Part shown: one piece after another, positions 19,628-32,086 of the stretch
Layout: each line of letters starts with the position of its first letter
Position numbering within the stretch: the stretch's first letter is position 1
NCBI RefSeq assembly: GCF_000002595.2
Contig: NC_057012.1
Location: forward strand, 2,585,332-2,649,331
Direction: 5' to 3'
Source of the DNA: Chlamydomonas reinhardtii
Taxonomy: Eukaryota; Chlorophyta; Chlorophyceae; Chlamydomonadales; Chlamydomonadaceae
Length of the DNA stretch: 64,000 nucleotides
Position numbers and translations under genes: made by a program
Notes under the pieces: model-generated
What the model saw: only the letters and a program-made list of their open reading frames with translations
Told to the model about the DNA's origin: nothing
The model's database searches: none

Positions 19628-22439
19628 ACGACCCGGCCGCCCCCACCTGCAGGAGGTTGTTCCTCGCCACGGCCACGTGCTGGTCGCCAATGCCGCCCAG
19701 CGGCGTGTGGAAGCCGCTCTCGCCCAGGAACGACCTGCGCCGGCCCCGGGTGAGGTGAGGTGCGTCATGAGGTGAGGTGCGTCGCGAGGCGTGGGGCGTG
19801 AGGAGCGCGTGAAGAGGCTCTGGGTGCTACAGCCGCAGTGGCAGGCACACACGGCACTGCCGGTGGGGCGATCGGCCACATGCTGCGTGTGTGCAAACCC
19901 ACCTCAAACCCTCCCCATCCCTTCCTCCCCCCGTCCCGGCACAAACCCGCACCGCCCCCTTGCCTAACACCCGTCCCTCCCTCCCGCTCACCTGACGTTG
20001 TAGTTGTCCGCCACGGGCGGCGCCACGCGCTCCCACACGCCCGGGTCGCCGGAGCAGAACACGCGCTGGAACACGGCGTCGCCGCTCTCGCCGCCCTCGC
20101 CCTCGCCGTTGCGGCGCACGGTGCGGCGGATGAAGGGCAGCATGTAGTGCAGGTGGGACTCCAGGCGCCGGAGCGGGTGCCTGTGTTAATATTAGAGGGC
20201 GGCGGCCACGTGACAGGGTGGGGTTAGGCGCGGCGTGTGGAGTGGGTGTGGGGGGGGGGCGGCGGCACAACGCGTGGTGCAATGCCCGGTTCAGGCCCCG
20301 CCGCCAGCACTACGGTATAGCGGTGTCCACAAGCGCTAAGCAGGCACCCAAGGACGGTGTTGATGGTGTGACAACTGGCAAACAATGCAAACAGGCAGCT
20401 GCGCGCATTGCAGGCGTGCCGGTCCCCCCAAAACGAGCAACTTACGGTATCCAAAAAACCGGGCCCGTCCACCTCTCGCCCCTTTACCCCCCGTTTCTTT
20501 GGGCTCAGGCAAACCAACGGGCCCCCGCCCCCCCGCACCCCGCTCCCTCCCTCCACGCCCTGCCTGCCGCCCCGCCCCTGTCACCTGAGCGTGACCACGT
20601 TGACCATCTGCGGGCACACGTGCGTGCGGCCCATGTCGCCCAGCCCGCCGTGCAGCGTGTACTCGTTGGACACGTAGTTGTATCGCTGGCCGCGCACGTA
20701 GCGCTCGCGGCGGGAGCAGCCGGGCGAGGCGGTGTCGCGCTGCACCTGGCCGTACGCCGCCCACCTGCACATGGGGGGGGGATGTGTGTGTGTTAAATAA
20801 CAACAATGGGGGCAATGTGTGTGTGTGTGTGTGTTTTAAAACAACAAAACGAAGCACGCCCGTGTGAGTGTGTGTGAGCGTGTGTGAGCGTGTGTGTGAG
20901 TGTGAGCGTGTGTGTGAGTGTGAGCGTCGGCAGTTGGCGGTTAGGGCACATGGAGAGAGGTCCGGCACAGCGAGTGTGTGCATGCAGGCTGCCAACACAC
21001 CAGGCGATGCGCGCTAGCGCCACCCCAATGCCGCCCCCAGCCCTCCGCGCCACCGAGCCGCCGGCGCCGCTCGCCCTGCTGCTCCACGACGCCTTGGCCC
21101 CCATCCCATAAGTATTATCACTTGCAACTAATGCCTCTACCTGTGCCCCGCTCGTTTCTTCCCAGCACTCCCCCCAGCCCTCCGCCGCCCACCCACCCAC
21201 CACCTCCAGGCAGCTCTCCGAGGGGCAGCCCCACCCGCACATACGCACCCACACCCACACACACACACGCCCACACACCCACATGACGTGTGCTGAGCCG
21301 GTGGCCTCCTCAAAGGCGGTCAGGTTGATCCAGCGCGGCAGGTCGCCCAGCGTCTCCAGCTGCCCGATGCCGCCCGGCTGGCGGCACCTGTTCTGCTCTG
21401 TGGTGGCGGCGGAGGCGGCCGAGGTGATGGAGCGGCGACACGAATACGGTAGCAAGAGTGTTTGGTAAACGGCGTAAGTATATGTGTGTGTGTGCGTTTG
21501 GGTGCATGTTGAGCGACGAAGAAGGTCATGGGGTTGGCGAGCGGCGGCTTACTTGCTGCGGTGCTGAAACTGGTTCCGCCGCTCTTGCTGATGTGCAGGT
21601 ACTCGAGCAGCCCCCGCCGCACCACACCCGCCACGTGGAGCGAGTAGAACTGCAGGGGGGAGGATGAGGGGAGGCGGAGGATGGTGAGGAGCGGGGGGGA
21701 GGAGGGGGGGAGCGAGAGAAAGCCGGCGGTAGTATGGGGGCGAGGCACTGGTGGCAGTCTGGCGCAGGCGATGGAGGGGGAGCTGCCGTAACACCGTACC
21801 TTGTGGCGACAGCGAGCGCACCAGCGAACGGCTACATGTGCTATCCCTTGCAGGCAAGCTACTGGTGCGCGCGCCCACACCTTGCCCCAAACGCCCACTC
21901 CACACACACTCCCACCCCAACCCCACCCCCAAAGCCTCCCCAAGGCCCCAGCTTTCGTAGCCCAGACGCTTACCCTGCCTGCCCCCCGCATGCCCACTTA
22001 CCCCCTTGGCGAGTTCAAATATCTCCTGCTCCTGCTGGTCGTTCAGGGACGCTTTCCCCTGCTCCAGATACTTCAGCAGCAGCTGGGCAAAGAGAATGCG
22101 GCGTGCGAGGACGGGCAGGGTGGGCCGCTCCTCCGCCACGCGCCTTGCCGCATCTAGCGTCGACACATATTGCTTGTCAGAGCTTGCAATTTGTGCCAGC
22201 TCAGCGGCGCCAGCTAATTTGCCGTCAGCGGTCAGTCGCTGGAGCAGTTGTAGCGACAGGTCGCGTATCCGCTTCAGCTCGACAGGAAGAGACTCGCTGT
22301 TGTTATAGCTTTTGACAGCATCATCCAGGATATAGTCAGCGCTGGCACCGGGAGGCAGGGCTGCAGCCTCTCCGCATATCACCCAGGCGAGCAGCAACAA
22401 GATGACTTTTATGCCACAAGAAGCATCGTAACACTTCAT
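18047..22439 (-). CDS. Carbohydrate-sulfotransferase-like protein, copy B, with acidic tail
   Basis: Nine exons: 22439-22002, 21649-21553, 21397-21283, 20764-20585, 20180-19992, 19734-19647, 19439-19350, 19153-19032, 18758-18047; 676 residues. Residues 7-27 (IKVILLLLAWVICGEAAA) form a signal peptide or type II anchor. YLHISKSGGTSF at 163-174 is the PAPS 5'-phosphosulfate-binding loop. LRHPLRRLESHL, with R277 and S285, is the 3'-phosphate-binding motif. The spacing and the later FDLVLDLDAGQDASALL block fit Golgi carbohydrate sulfotransferases of the Sulfotransfer_2 or heparan 2-O type, which sulfate sugars of secreted or wall glycans. After the catalytic part come a Gly/Ser/Gln linker and, from about residue 528 to 640, an almost pure Glu/Asp tail. 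This tail is unusual for the family. The gene is inverted relative to its paralog at 1-4082. Confidence 0.88.
18187..18484 (+). repeat. Polypyrimidine (CTC)n coding tract
   Basis: About 300 bp that is nearly all C and T on the + strand and GA-rich on the coding strand, where it encodes the Glu-rich tail of sulfotransferase copy B. Such homopurine/homopyrimidine tracts can form triplex DNA. Confidence 0.9.
18899..19000 (-). repeat. (TG)n tract with core element (E4)
   Basis: (CA)n at 18899-18951 adjoins a core at 18952-19000. In the transcript sense the core reads tttgggacaacgaagcggaa, then acagacccgcccaaa and tagttacccc, with (TG)n on both sides. It lies in the last intron of sulfotransferase copy B. 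Its end matches that of E2. Confidence 0.6.
19571..19625 (+). repeat. (CA)n microsatellite
   Basis: CA tract in the intron between exons 19734-19647 and 19439-19350 of copy B. Confidence 0.95.
20783..20866 (+). repeat. Two TG-flanked A-rich cores (E5, E6)
   Basis: TG repeats separate two cores, ttaaataacaacaatggggg at 20793-20815 and ttttaaaacaacaaaacgaa with gcacgcccg at 20834-20862. Both lie in an intron of sulfotransferase copy B, antisense to the transcript. Confidence 0.5.
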
Positions 22440-25036
22440 TATCGTAGCAGATGGCGGTGACAACTAGTGTGGCTGTCAACCTCTTGCAAGGTTTCTCGCG
22501 TTTCAGGCTCGCGCGATAGAAATCATGTCACGTAAGATGAATATGTAGGACGTTTGTAGCTGTATGTAAGAATGTATGGGGAGTGTGGGGCGCTGCAGGC
22601 TCGTGCATGCACGCTTGGCAATCGCGAGGTTTACGGGCTGTGTGTGTGAACTCGGCACGCGATATGAAGTAGTCGGCATATCATCTACTGCGATATGGCG
22701 CAGCGCATCTCATGGTCGACTTGTCATTACCTGAACTTGACTCGGTCAGACCGGGGGCGCTACTGCCAGCGCCACGCGCCTGCCACCCAGCCCGTGTCGA
22801 GTTCCCCTGGGATACCAATGCCAGCCCACGCGATGCAAGGTTGTACGCACGACAATGTTTACCCCTAACCCCCCAAAAGAAAGGTCTGATAGTCAGTTTA
22901 CAGCTCGGCCGCGCGCCCCCACTGGCATTGGGCCTCGAGCGTGTTTGTTGTACATGCGCTGCGCCCCCACCCACCCTCAACCCGCGAGTCCTCCTCCCCA
23001 TGTCCACTCCCCTGCCTGCGCATCTCCTTAGTTATTACTTTATTACCCGACCGTACCGTACACAAAGATGCCAGCTGCAGCTGCGCGCTGCCACACATCC
23101 GCAAATTCGGCACCCTGCTGAGACACATTCCTTATCCACTTATCTGCTACCGTATTACCCACACTACCGTGTCAGTGTCACCACCCGTTCCCCACCACCA
23201 CCGCCACTGCGACCGCACGCTCCGCCGCACCCCCACCCGGCCGCCCCCATCCCCATCCCCGCATCCCGTGCCCCGCGACAAGCCACCTCGCATCACCCCT
23301 ACTGCCCTGACCCCTCCTGACCGGCCCGTCCGCCCCCTGGCTCCTTCCGGCTCCTGTCTCCCCTCCTCGTATCGTGCGTTAATGAACTAATGCATAAAGC
23401 GCCAATACCTCTGGGTACCGGAACAGGAGGTAAAATTATGCTCATCATTACCTGGGCTCTCACCTACCTCTCCCTGTCTATGCCTCTGTCGCGCACCGGT
23501 ATCCCCACACCAGCCACTGTGGGCTCAGCATGCCGCCCGGAGCGGTCACGCAGTGGCGCGGTGGCGCCAACTCACATCTCAAACTCGCACTCCTCTACGC
23601 CTCCATGCCCTCCGCTCAAATGCTCATAAGTCCTCATCATTACCTGCAACAATCCCTCAAACTCTGTACTCTTGCCGTACCTCGTCACTGGCTGCAGTGT
23701 CTCTATTGTGTACGGTACAATGCATGCATCACTTCGCTTTTGCGGGTGCTCGCCAGCAAGTTCGTCAATGGGCATCGGCAGCAGCACCCGGCATGACGGC
23801 AACATCGGCAGCCTGCATCCGCCTGGGGTGGGGCCGGCCATACGTGTGCCCACCTCGCTTGCTTTTCCTGCTTGCACATGGGCGCGTGGGCGGCTGGGTG
23901 GGGTGCGGCTGCCTACACACACCTACACACACACACACACCCTATTCCTCCTGACCTCCTCCACCACACCCCACCCCGCATCGTGGACTCCAGGATTCCC
24001 ACCACGCCCGCAAGGTTCTCCCTCCTTCCGTCCTAGTGGCAGTGCGCGGTGCACATTAACATTCATTTGTACTCACAGCTAAAGTATCTGGCAGCAAAAA
24101 AGAATCGACACCCCAAGCAGCGCCGCGTTGGCCTCTGATGTTTTAATAGTACCGGGCACAAAAGAAAACCCTGCCCCCGCCTCCGCCCCCCTCAGCCAGA
24201 AGACAGTCAGGCTTCAGGCTCCTTAATGTTTCAACTAGCCCGTCAGCTGATATTGACCTTCACACTATCTGCATACATTAATGCGATTGGGCAATGCATG
24301 TATAAGCGACACAAAAAAGGACAGCGCGTGCCGTGAGACTGTGCCGTGCGTGCAGTGCGAGGCGCAAATGGGCCACTCGACGCACCTTTCTCCACACCGC
24401 ACAGAACTCGTGACACCCACCGTACAACGCCTCATTCACGCTCATGTGTCCAATTGCAAATTATTAATTGCAGGAAAGCTTAAAAGTAGAAAGGCTGTAA
24501 GGCATGTAAGCTGCAGGGTGGCCCCCGGCTGAAATGGCCCGCCGGGCGAGATTTGATTCCAGCCCCGCGAACGAAGGCGCCTGGGAGATTCACACGCTAC
24601 GGTCGCATCACTACGGTCGCCCATTGCGCCGCAGCCAGACACACGCACATGCACACATACGTTAAGCTACCCTTGCCTTCAGCTTGAAAATACACGCACA
24701 CAAATGGCCCCTGTGCTTTCCTGACACGCCTGCGTGCCTACAATACCATGTGCCACGGACCAAATGGCCTAGTGTTGAAAATGAAGACGAATACAACTTC
24801 ATACCACCGCCAGCCCGCCAGTCTAGGGCGAGGCCCGGTTGTAGCCTCGGCGTGCGAACCACTCTCCATGTTTGCTGTCCATAGCTTGCTTCTCCCCCGC
24901 TCCTGCTGTTGCCCCTCCTGCCGCCTCCTGCTCCTCCTTCTCCTCGTCCTTCTCCTCTCCTCTCCTCTCCGCTCCTCCTTCCCTCTCCGCTCCTCCACCT
25001 CCTCGCCCTCACCTCCTCCAGTCCTCCTCCTCCCCC
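22440..25036. other. Intergenic region between copy B and the kinase gene
   Basis: About 2.6 kb expected to hold the copy B promoter and the kinase 3' UTR. Open frames near 22700-23400 have ordinary composition, no ATG context of note and no recognisable motif. A pyrimidine-rich stretch at 24890-25035 precedes the kinase stop. Nothing else supported. Confidence 0.5.
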
Positions 25037-28000
25037 TCAGGCGCTGCCCGCCCGCCTCCGCGCCTTGACCGCCGCCAGCATGCCCTCCAGCTCCGCCACC
25101 ACCTGCGGGAAGGGCGGCCGCGCCTCCGCCGCCTCCGACCAGCACCGCGTCATCAGAGCCGTCCAGCCGGGCGCGGGCTCGTCCGGCTCCGGGCCCTCCC
25201 AGTCGGGGCTGCCTGTGGGAGGAGGAGGATTCGTGCGCGTGTGTGGGGGGGGGAGGCGGGTTGAAGATACCAGCTCTAACGTGTGTTTGTGCGTGTGTGG
25301 GGTGGTGGTGCGTGACGTGTCTATAATGTGTGCGTAAGGCTGCGTGGGGGACTGCGCGCCTGCGCATGCGCGCTGGCGGGGCGGACAAGCCCTGCCCGCA
25401 CTCCCCACCCATGTGGTACAAGCATAGGTACCAATGCGGAGGACACCGCAGCACGCAGGTGGCCGCCCCGGGTCCCACCCTCACCCCTGGGTTCCGCCCT
25501 GGGCCCCGGGTCCCGCCCTCGCCCCTGGGTCCCGCCGCCGTCCTGGATCCCGGCACCCTCGCCCCCAGGTCAACCTCGCCCTCGGCCCCCGGGTCCCACA
25601 CACCCTCACCCGGCATGGCGGGTCGCACGGGGTCCTTGCTCATGGAGATGGCGTGCAGTAGCGCGTGGTAGTTCAGCCCGTCAAACGGCTCCCTGGGGGG
25701 GGAGGAAGCGGAAGGGAGGGAGGGAAAGGGAGGGAGGGAGGGAGTGAGAGGGGGTGTGGCTAGTGTGTGTGTGTGTGTGGGGGGGGGGGGGTCGGTGTGT
25801 GTTCGAAAAGCACAAGAGGAAAGTGTTGACACTGCGAATGCGCAAGGCAAGCGGGCCGCGTGTGTGTGTGTGTTGTGACAGCCCCTCCCTGACCGGTGTG
25901 AAATCGCCAGAAAACCCTTAAAACCCCTAAACCCCAGACCCAGAACGCCGCACCACCTCGCAATCGCCCCCACCTGAACGTCCACAGCTCCCACATCACC
26001 ACCCCGAAGGAGTACACGTCAGCCTTGTCCGTCACGGCCTGTGGGTGTGTGTGTGTGTGGGGGGGAGCCGCGCACATGAGGCGGCGGGGAAATAGGTGTT
26101 GGGATTGCGCACATCCTAACCCATGCTCCCACAGCCCCACCCACAGGCACAAACGGCCCCCCACAAGCCCGCATTCCCCCGCCCCCCAAACACACACGGC
26201 CCGGCTGCCCCTCCCGCCCCAGCCCCCAGCCTCCAGCCCCTCCTCCCCCCGCCCCCCACCTCCCAGCCCTTCCCGCCCCCAGCCCCTCCTCCCCCAGCCA
26301 GCCCCCGGCCCCCAGCCCGCACCTTGGGCGTGCGAATGATCTCGGGCGCGGTCCAGGGCAGTGTGCCCCTCAGGCTGGTCACGCCCGTCACGTAGGTCTG
26401 CTGCCGCTGCTTGGACAGGCCGAAGTCCGCCACCTGGAGGGCGGAGGTGTGTGTGTATGGGGGGAGGGGGGGTTGTAGATACCAGCCCAAACTAAACCAA
26501 ACCCCTGCCACCCTGCACGTGGGGCTCCCCCTGCCCCTTCACCCCTGCCCCTCACCTTGCACGTGGGGCTCTTCTCTCGGAAGCCCACCAGCAGGTTGCC
26601 GGTCTTGAGGTCGAAGTGCACGATGCGCTTCAGGTGCAGGTACTCCATGCCCTGAGGGCGAGGGCGCGGTGAGAGGGGGGAGGGAGGGTGGCAGGGAGGG
26701 TGGCAGGGAGGGGGAGGGCAGGTGGTGAGGGAACGGGGGGGTTGGGAGAGGAGGCGTGTGCGCGTGCGTGCATACATGATGGTGGTGGGGGAGAACAAGC
26801 GGCGCAGGGCCATAGAAGTGGTGGGGGATCGCCGCACCGCCCCGACCTATCTCGTTAGGCCCGACCATATAACCCCCCTCCCCCACCTTCCCTTCCCCCT
26901 CCCCACCTCTCCCTCCCTCTCCCTCCCTCTCCCTCCCTCCCCCTCTCCCTCCCTCTCCCCCCCTCCCTGCCCCTCCTCACCCGCGCCGCATCCAGCGCCA
27001 GCTTCACCCGCACCACGTCACTCCGGAGGAAGTCCGCCCCCCGGCTCAGCGCCGCCCTCAGGCTGCCGGCGCCCAGGAACTCGGCCACCAGCGCCGGCGG
27101 CCGGATGACCCCGGGCAGGATGGGCAGGCCGCCGGTCAGGGCCGCCGTGAGCCGCACCGCGTCCAGGTCACCCTCGGCACGCAGCCTGGGGGGGGTGGGA
27201 AGGGGTGGTGGTGGTGGGGGGAGGGAGGGAGGGGAGGGAGGGGCAGGGAGGGGAGGGAGGGGGAGGGAGGGGTTTGGGTTGGTGGTGGTAGGTGGTGGTG
27301 CCGTAGTGGTAGGTGTTGGCGCCGTGGTGGTTAGGTGGTTTGGTGGTTTGGAGGTTTGGTGGTTTGATGTAAGCCCAGGCGGGTCACAGAGACACAGAGA
27401 CACAGGACCCAGATCCACACCCACACCCACACCCACCCACCCACCCACCCACCCACCCACCCAACCACCCAACCACCCAACCACATACACACACGCATCC
27501 ACACCCCCGCCCACCTGTCGCGTTTGGCCTTGATCTCCCGCACACCGCCCGGCAACACGATGCCGTACACCCACCTGCAGATGGAGGGGGGGAGGGGAGG
27601 GGATATACAAACTTCACGTCAACGCACAAAAACGCAGCACGCACCACCACGACTCCATTCCCTCGACCCCCCCAACGGAGGATGTGTGTGTGTGCGTGTC
27701 TCAGGCCCTGATGGATTTATCTTTGGGCTCGTTGGGGCACACACCCTACCCCCATGTTATAGTTTGGTTAGTTTGGGCTGATACTTACAACCCCACACAC
27801 ACCGGCCCTACTCACACAATGTTGGGATGCCTCAGCCCGCCCAACATGGCCGCCTCCTGAAGCAACTCCGTCACCACATCACTGCTCACAGCGCTGGAGC
27901 CGCCTGTGTGTGAAGAGTGGGTGGAGGGTTGGGGGTGGAGGGTTGGGTGGAGGGGTGGAGGGTTTGTAAATACCAGCCCAAACTAAACCAAACCAAGCCA

Positions 28001-29000
28001 CACTGTGTGGGGTGGAGGGGTTGTGGCGTGTGCGGATGTCGCGTGTGGCGGTTGAAGCCCTCCCGGAAACCCATCCCACGACTCAACGCCCACTGCAATG
28101 CCTGCTGCTCCTGCTGCTACTGCCGCCTTCCCCCCAGGCCCTCACCCGCGGCGTCGGGCATGAGCAGCGAGGGGTTGAGGCACTTGACCGCCACATCGCA
28201 CGAGTGCCAGCGACACAGGTACACCTGCGGGGTGGAGGCGGGGGCGTGTGTGTGTGTGGATCATTCCAGATAAAACAAGAAACAGGCACTCTGGATGCCA
28301 AAAGAGGCTCGCCGGCGACCGCCGTACGGCCGGCGCCGTGCCCTGACCCCCCACCCCCCGAAACCCCAGAGCCCACCCTGCGATTCCCCGAACACACACC
28401 CATCCCCCAGCTGCACCTCTGCTCCGCCCATTTCGCGCCCATCTCTGCAGCCCCCACCCCGCCGACCCCACCCCGACCCCGACCCCACCCCGCCGACCCC
28501 ACCTCGCCGTATCCGCCGCTCCCCAGGAACTTGATGATGGCCAGGTCTTCGGGCCGTATCAGCTCCAGCCGCGACTCCAGGTCGGACAGCCCCACCCGCG
28601 GCTCCAACTGCACCAGGTCGCCAATCTCACTCCGCAGCAGAGCCTGCTCAGCCTCCAACTCGCTGGCGGTGGCGGCGTCGTAGCCCGGCGCGGCGGGCGC
28701 GCCTCCGGCTGCGCCGCCGCCGGCGCCTTCGGCGCCAGCGGTGGCGGCTGCCGCCGCCGCCGTCGCCTCCTGCTGCACCGTGCCCGGCGCCGCCGGGATG
28801 CCGCCTGGCGGCGCCGTCGGCGCGCCGTACTGTCCTGCCAACATGGCGGCGGCGGCGCCGCCGCCGCCGCCACCGCCGCCGCCGCCAGTGCCGACCGCGG
28901 CTTCGTCGTCCACGGACCCTGACGGCGGCGGCGGCGGCCCGGCAGCGCCGCCGACGCGAGTGCTGGCGGAGGAGGCTGGGGTGACGGTGCTGCCGTCACT

Positions 29001-29032
<32 letters not shown>

Positions 29033-32000
29033 CACCACCGCCGTAGCGCGGCCCCGGCGGGACGCCGGAGGTGCTGGCAGCGCTGACGCTGGCGCCGCCG
29101 CCGCCGCCGCCGCCATGGGCGCCGCTGCGGCCGCCGACGGCGGCACTGCCGCTGAAGGCGCTGCCGCTGCCGCCGGCATTGGAGTAGGTGGTCTGCTGCA
29201 TCCGGGCCGTGCAGGCATGAAGACATGATTTAGGTCGTTTGTGCGTAACGCAAGTGCGGCAAGGACCTCCAGCGAACCTGCAAACACGCCGCGGCCATCC
29301 GCTCCCCCCCCAGACTTTGTTCCTCGCGCAACCCCTATCTGCATTCTCCCCACCACCACCACCACCACCACCACCACCCGCCATCCACCACCCGCCGCCG
29401 CCGCCACCGCCGCACACCACCTACCCGCTGCATGAGTATCTTGAGCTTGAATGACGACTTGGCGGTCGTGGCGCCGCCGCAGCCGCCCGCTCCGCCCGCT
29501 CCTGCCGCCGCCGCCGCCGGCTGCTGCTGCTCCGTGAACTCGTCCAGCGCCTCCCACATGTTTGCCACGTCGTCGTCGCCCCGCAAGTCCACCTGGATCG
29601 CGACATTTGATTTACAACAATACTAGTGAACATGCAGATCAATATGGGCCCCCGCACTTCAGTATTGTCAGACACCGTGCATGCGACACACCATGTGCAT
29701 AAAAAAGCATGCAGCGGCGTTGTGCGTGGCGATCAACAAAGAAACACACACGAACAGCGGCGTTGTGTGTGGCGGGCACACGAAACACACACGGCACGAC
29801 ACTCACCAGCAGGTCGGGCGCCCCGGGCAGCTCGTACTTGAGGATCAGGCCGCTGCCGCCGGACTGGTGGGGGGCAAGTGGCGTGGAGTGTGGGGGGCGG
29901 GGGGTTACATTCATGACTAGTTAAGGAAGTAGCAGGCAGGGGGCAGGTTGGGGGGCGGATGAGAGGTTTGGGGAGGGGGAGGGGGGAGCGGGCGGCCTAT
30001 CTACAGTAGGGGTCATGCCGCAGCGGGAGCCAGGGCTAACGCAGTGCATTGCAGCGGTTGTAACACACCAGATTAGGCCCAGCGCAACGAGCGCCCGACA
30101 GCCAACAATCCCAAGACGCACGCCCCCCCCCTCCTCCGCCCCCCCCCCCCACTCACCTCATCACCATCGCCACCGTCGCCGTCTCCGCCGCCACTTCCGC
30201 CCCCGCTGCCCTCTCCACCCCCACCTCCCCCACCACTTGCGCCTCCGCCTCCGCCTCCCCCGCTGCCTCCACCGCCTCCGCCGCCGCCTGCTGACCCCAG
30301 CCCCGCCGCCCGCGCCAGCGCCGCCGCCAGCTGCCTGTAGCTGCCGCCGCGCGTGAGGCCCACCAGCCGCGTCTCGCCGCCGCCGTACTCCCACACGCCG
30401 CTGGGGCAGCGGCTGAAGGCGCCGCCCGCATACAGCAGCACCTTGACCTGTGCGGCGTGGGGTGTGGGGTGTGGTGGGGTTTGCAAAGGATGGTTGGAAA
30501 AACGCGGTACAGAATGCACTGAAGACTGCAGACGAAGTCGTGGTGTGGGGTGTCAGGGAGGAGGAGGTTTCCGTGTGGAGGGACAGAACAGGGTGCCGAG
30601 GGCCGTGTGTCAGAAGGTCCAGTCAGCAGCAGGGGCACGTGAGCCCAGTGGCCCTCCCAGGCATGCCAACCAGGCCAGTTCCGCCGCTAGCATGGCATAA
30701 AGATTGCCGGCATGGCATAAACATTGCTGGCATGACATAAACAAGGACAGGCGTGACCTAAACATTGCTGCCACTACATAAACACTGCTGTCACGACGTG
30801 AACAAGGACAGGCGGGCTCGCAATGCAGGTCGATGCGGCCGGGCCCGCCACGCGGTCTCACCCGTGCGTCCTTTGCAGCTGCCGCCGCCGCGGCGGCAGC
30901 CGCCGACGCCGCCGCCACCGCCGCCGCCATGGCGTCCGTAGGCGCTGTCGCCGCCGTCGCCAGCCCGCGGCCGCCGCCGCCGCCGCCAGGCGCCGCCACG
31001 GCACCCGACAACTGGCCCAGCGCCGCCGCCGCCACCGGGGCGCTCCAAGCCGACACGCCGCTGTAGGCGCTACTGCCGCCGATGCTGGCGTACGGCGGCG
31101 ACAGCGACGGCGGCTGTAGCAGCGCCGCCGCCTGAGCCGCCGACGGCTGTAGCAGGCTGTTGGCAAGGCTGGCGGAAGCCAACGTGCCCTGCAGTGACTG
31201 CAGCGTCAGCGCCGCCGGCGCCGGCGCCACTGGCGGCGGCGCCGCCGCCGTTGGCGTGGTGCGTACAACGGTCGACGGCGTCGGCGTCAGCGTTGGCGGC
31301 GGCGGCGGCGCCGCCGCCGCGGTGTTGACGGTTGAGGAAGAGATGGTGGAGCCAATGGACGGGCAGAGGGAGGGCGCGCCAGAGGAGGGCGGCGGCGCCG
31401 CCGCCGAGGCGGCGGAGGCGGCGTTGGCGGCGGCGCTGAGCAGCGCGGAGGTATAGGCGGCGGAGGCGTTGCCGGAGGTGGCGGCGGCGGCGGCGGCCGC
31501 CGCCGCCGCCAGGTCTGCCGGCGCCAGGCCTTGGATGCTAGCGGAGGCCTTGGCCAGCGCCGCCGCCGCCGCCGCCAGAGAGCAGGTCGACGCCGCAGGG
31601 CTGGCGGCGGCGGCGGCGGCGGCGGGGCGGTAGCCGTAAGTGGCGGGCGCGGATGCGAGGCTGCTGGTCGCCGAGGACACTGCATCACAGGCAAAAGACA
31701 GGCGGCACAGGTCGCGCAGCACGTGGTAAATCAGATTCTGGTCATGCCACCGGGACGGCACCGAGGCAGGAAGGTCGTTGCGTTTATCAATACTACCCGG
31801 ATAGCGGCTCCCAACACAAAGACGCACACGCACACGCACACGCACACGCACGCGCACCTGACTGCTGGTCCAGGCTGCCGCCAGCCGCGGCGGAGGCGGC
31901 AGCACTGCTGGCGGCCGTGGCCTCCGCAGCGGCCATCTTGGACGCCAGCAGCGCCTCCTCCAGCGTCACGCCGCCGCCGCCGCCGCCGCCGCCAGCGGCA

Positions 32001-32044
32001 GTAGACACCGTGGCGCCGCCGGCGCCAGCGCCGAAGGGCAGCGG

Positions 32045-32086
<42 letters not shown>

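Noticed and set aside
24530-24610. Possible tRNA-like segment (gatttgattccagcccc)
   Set aside because: No acceptor stem or anticodon arm could be folded around it by eye.
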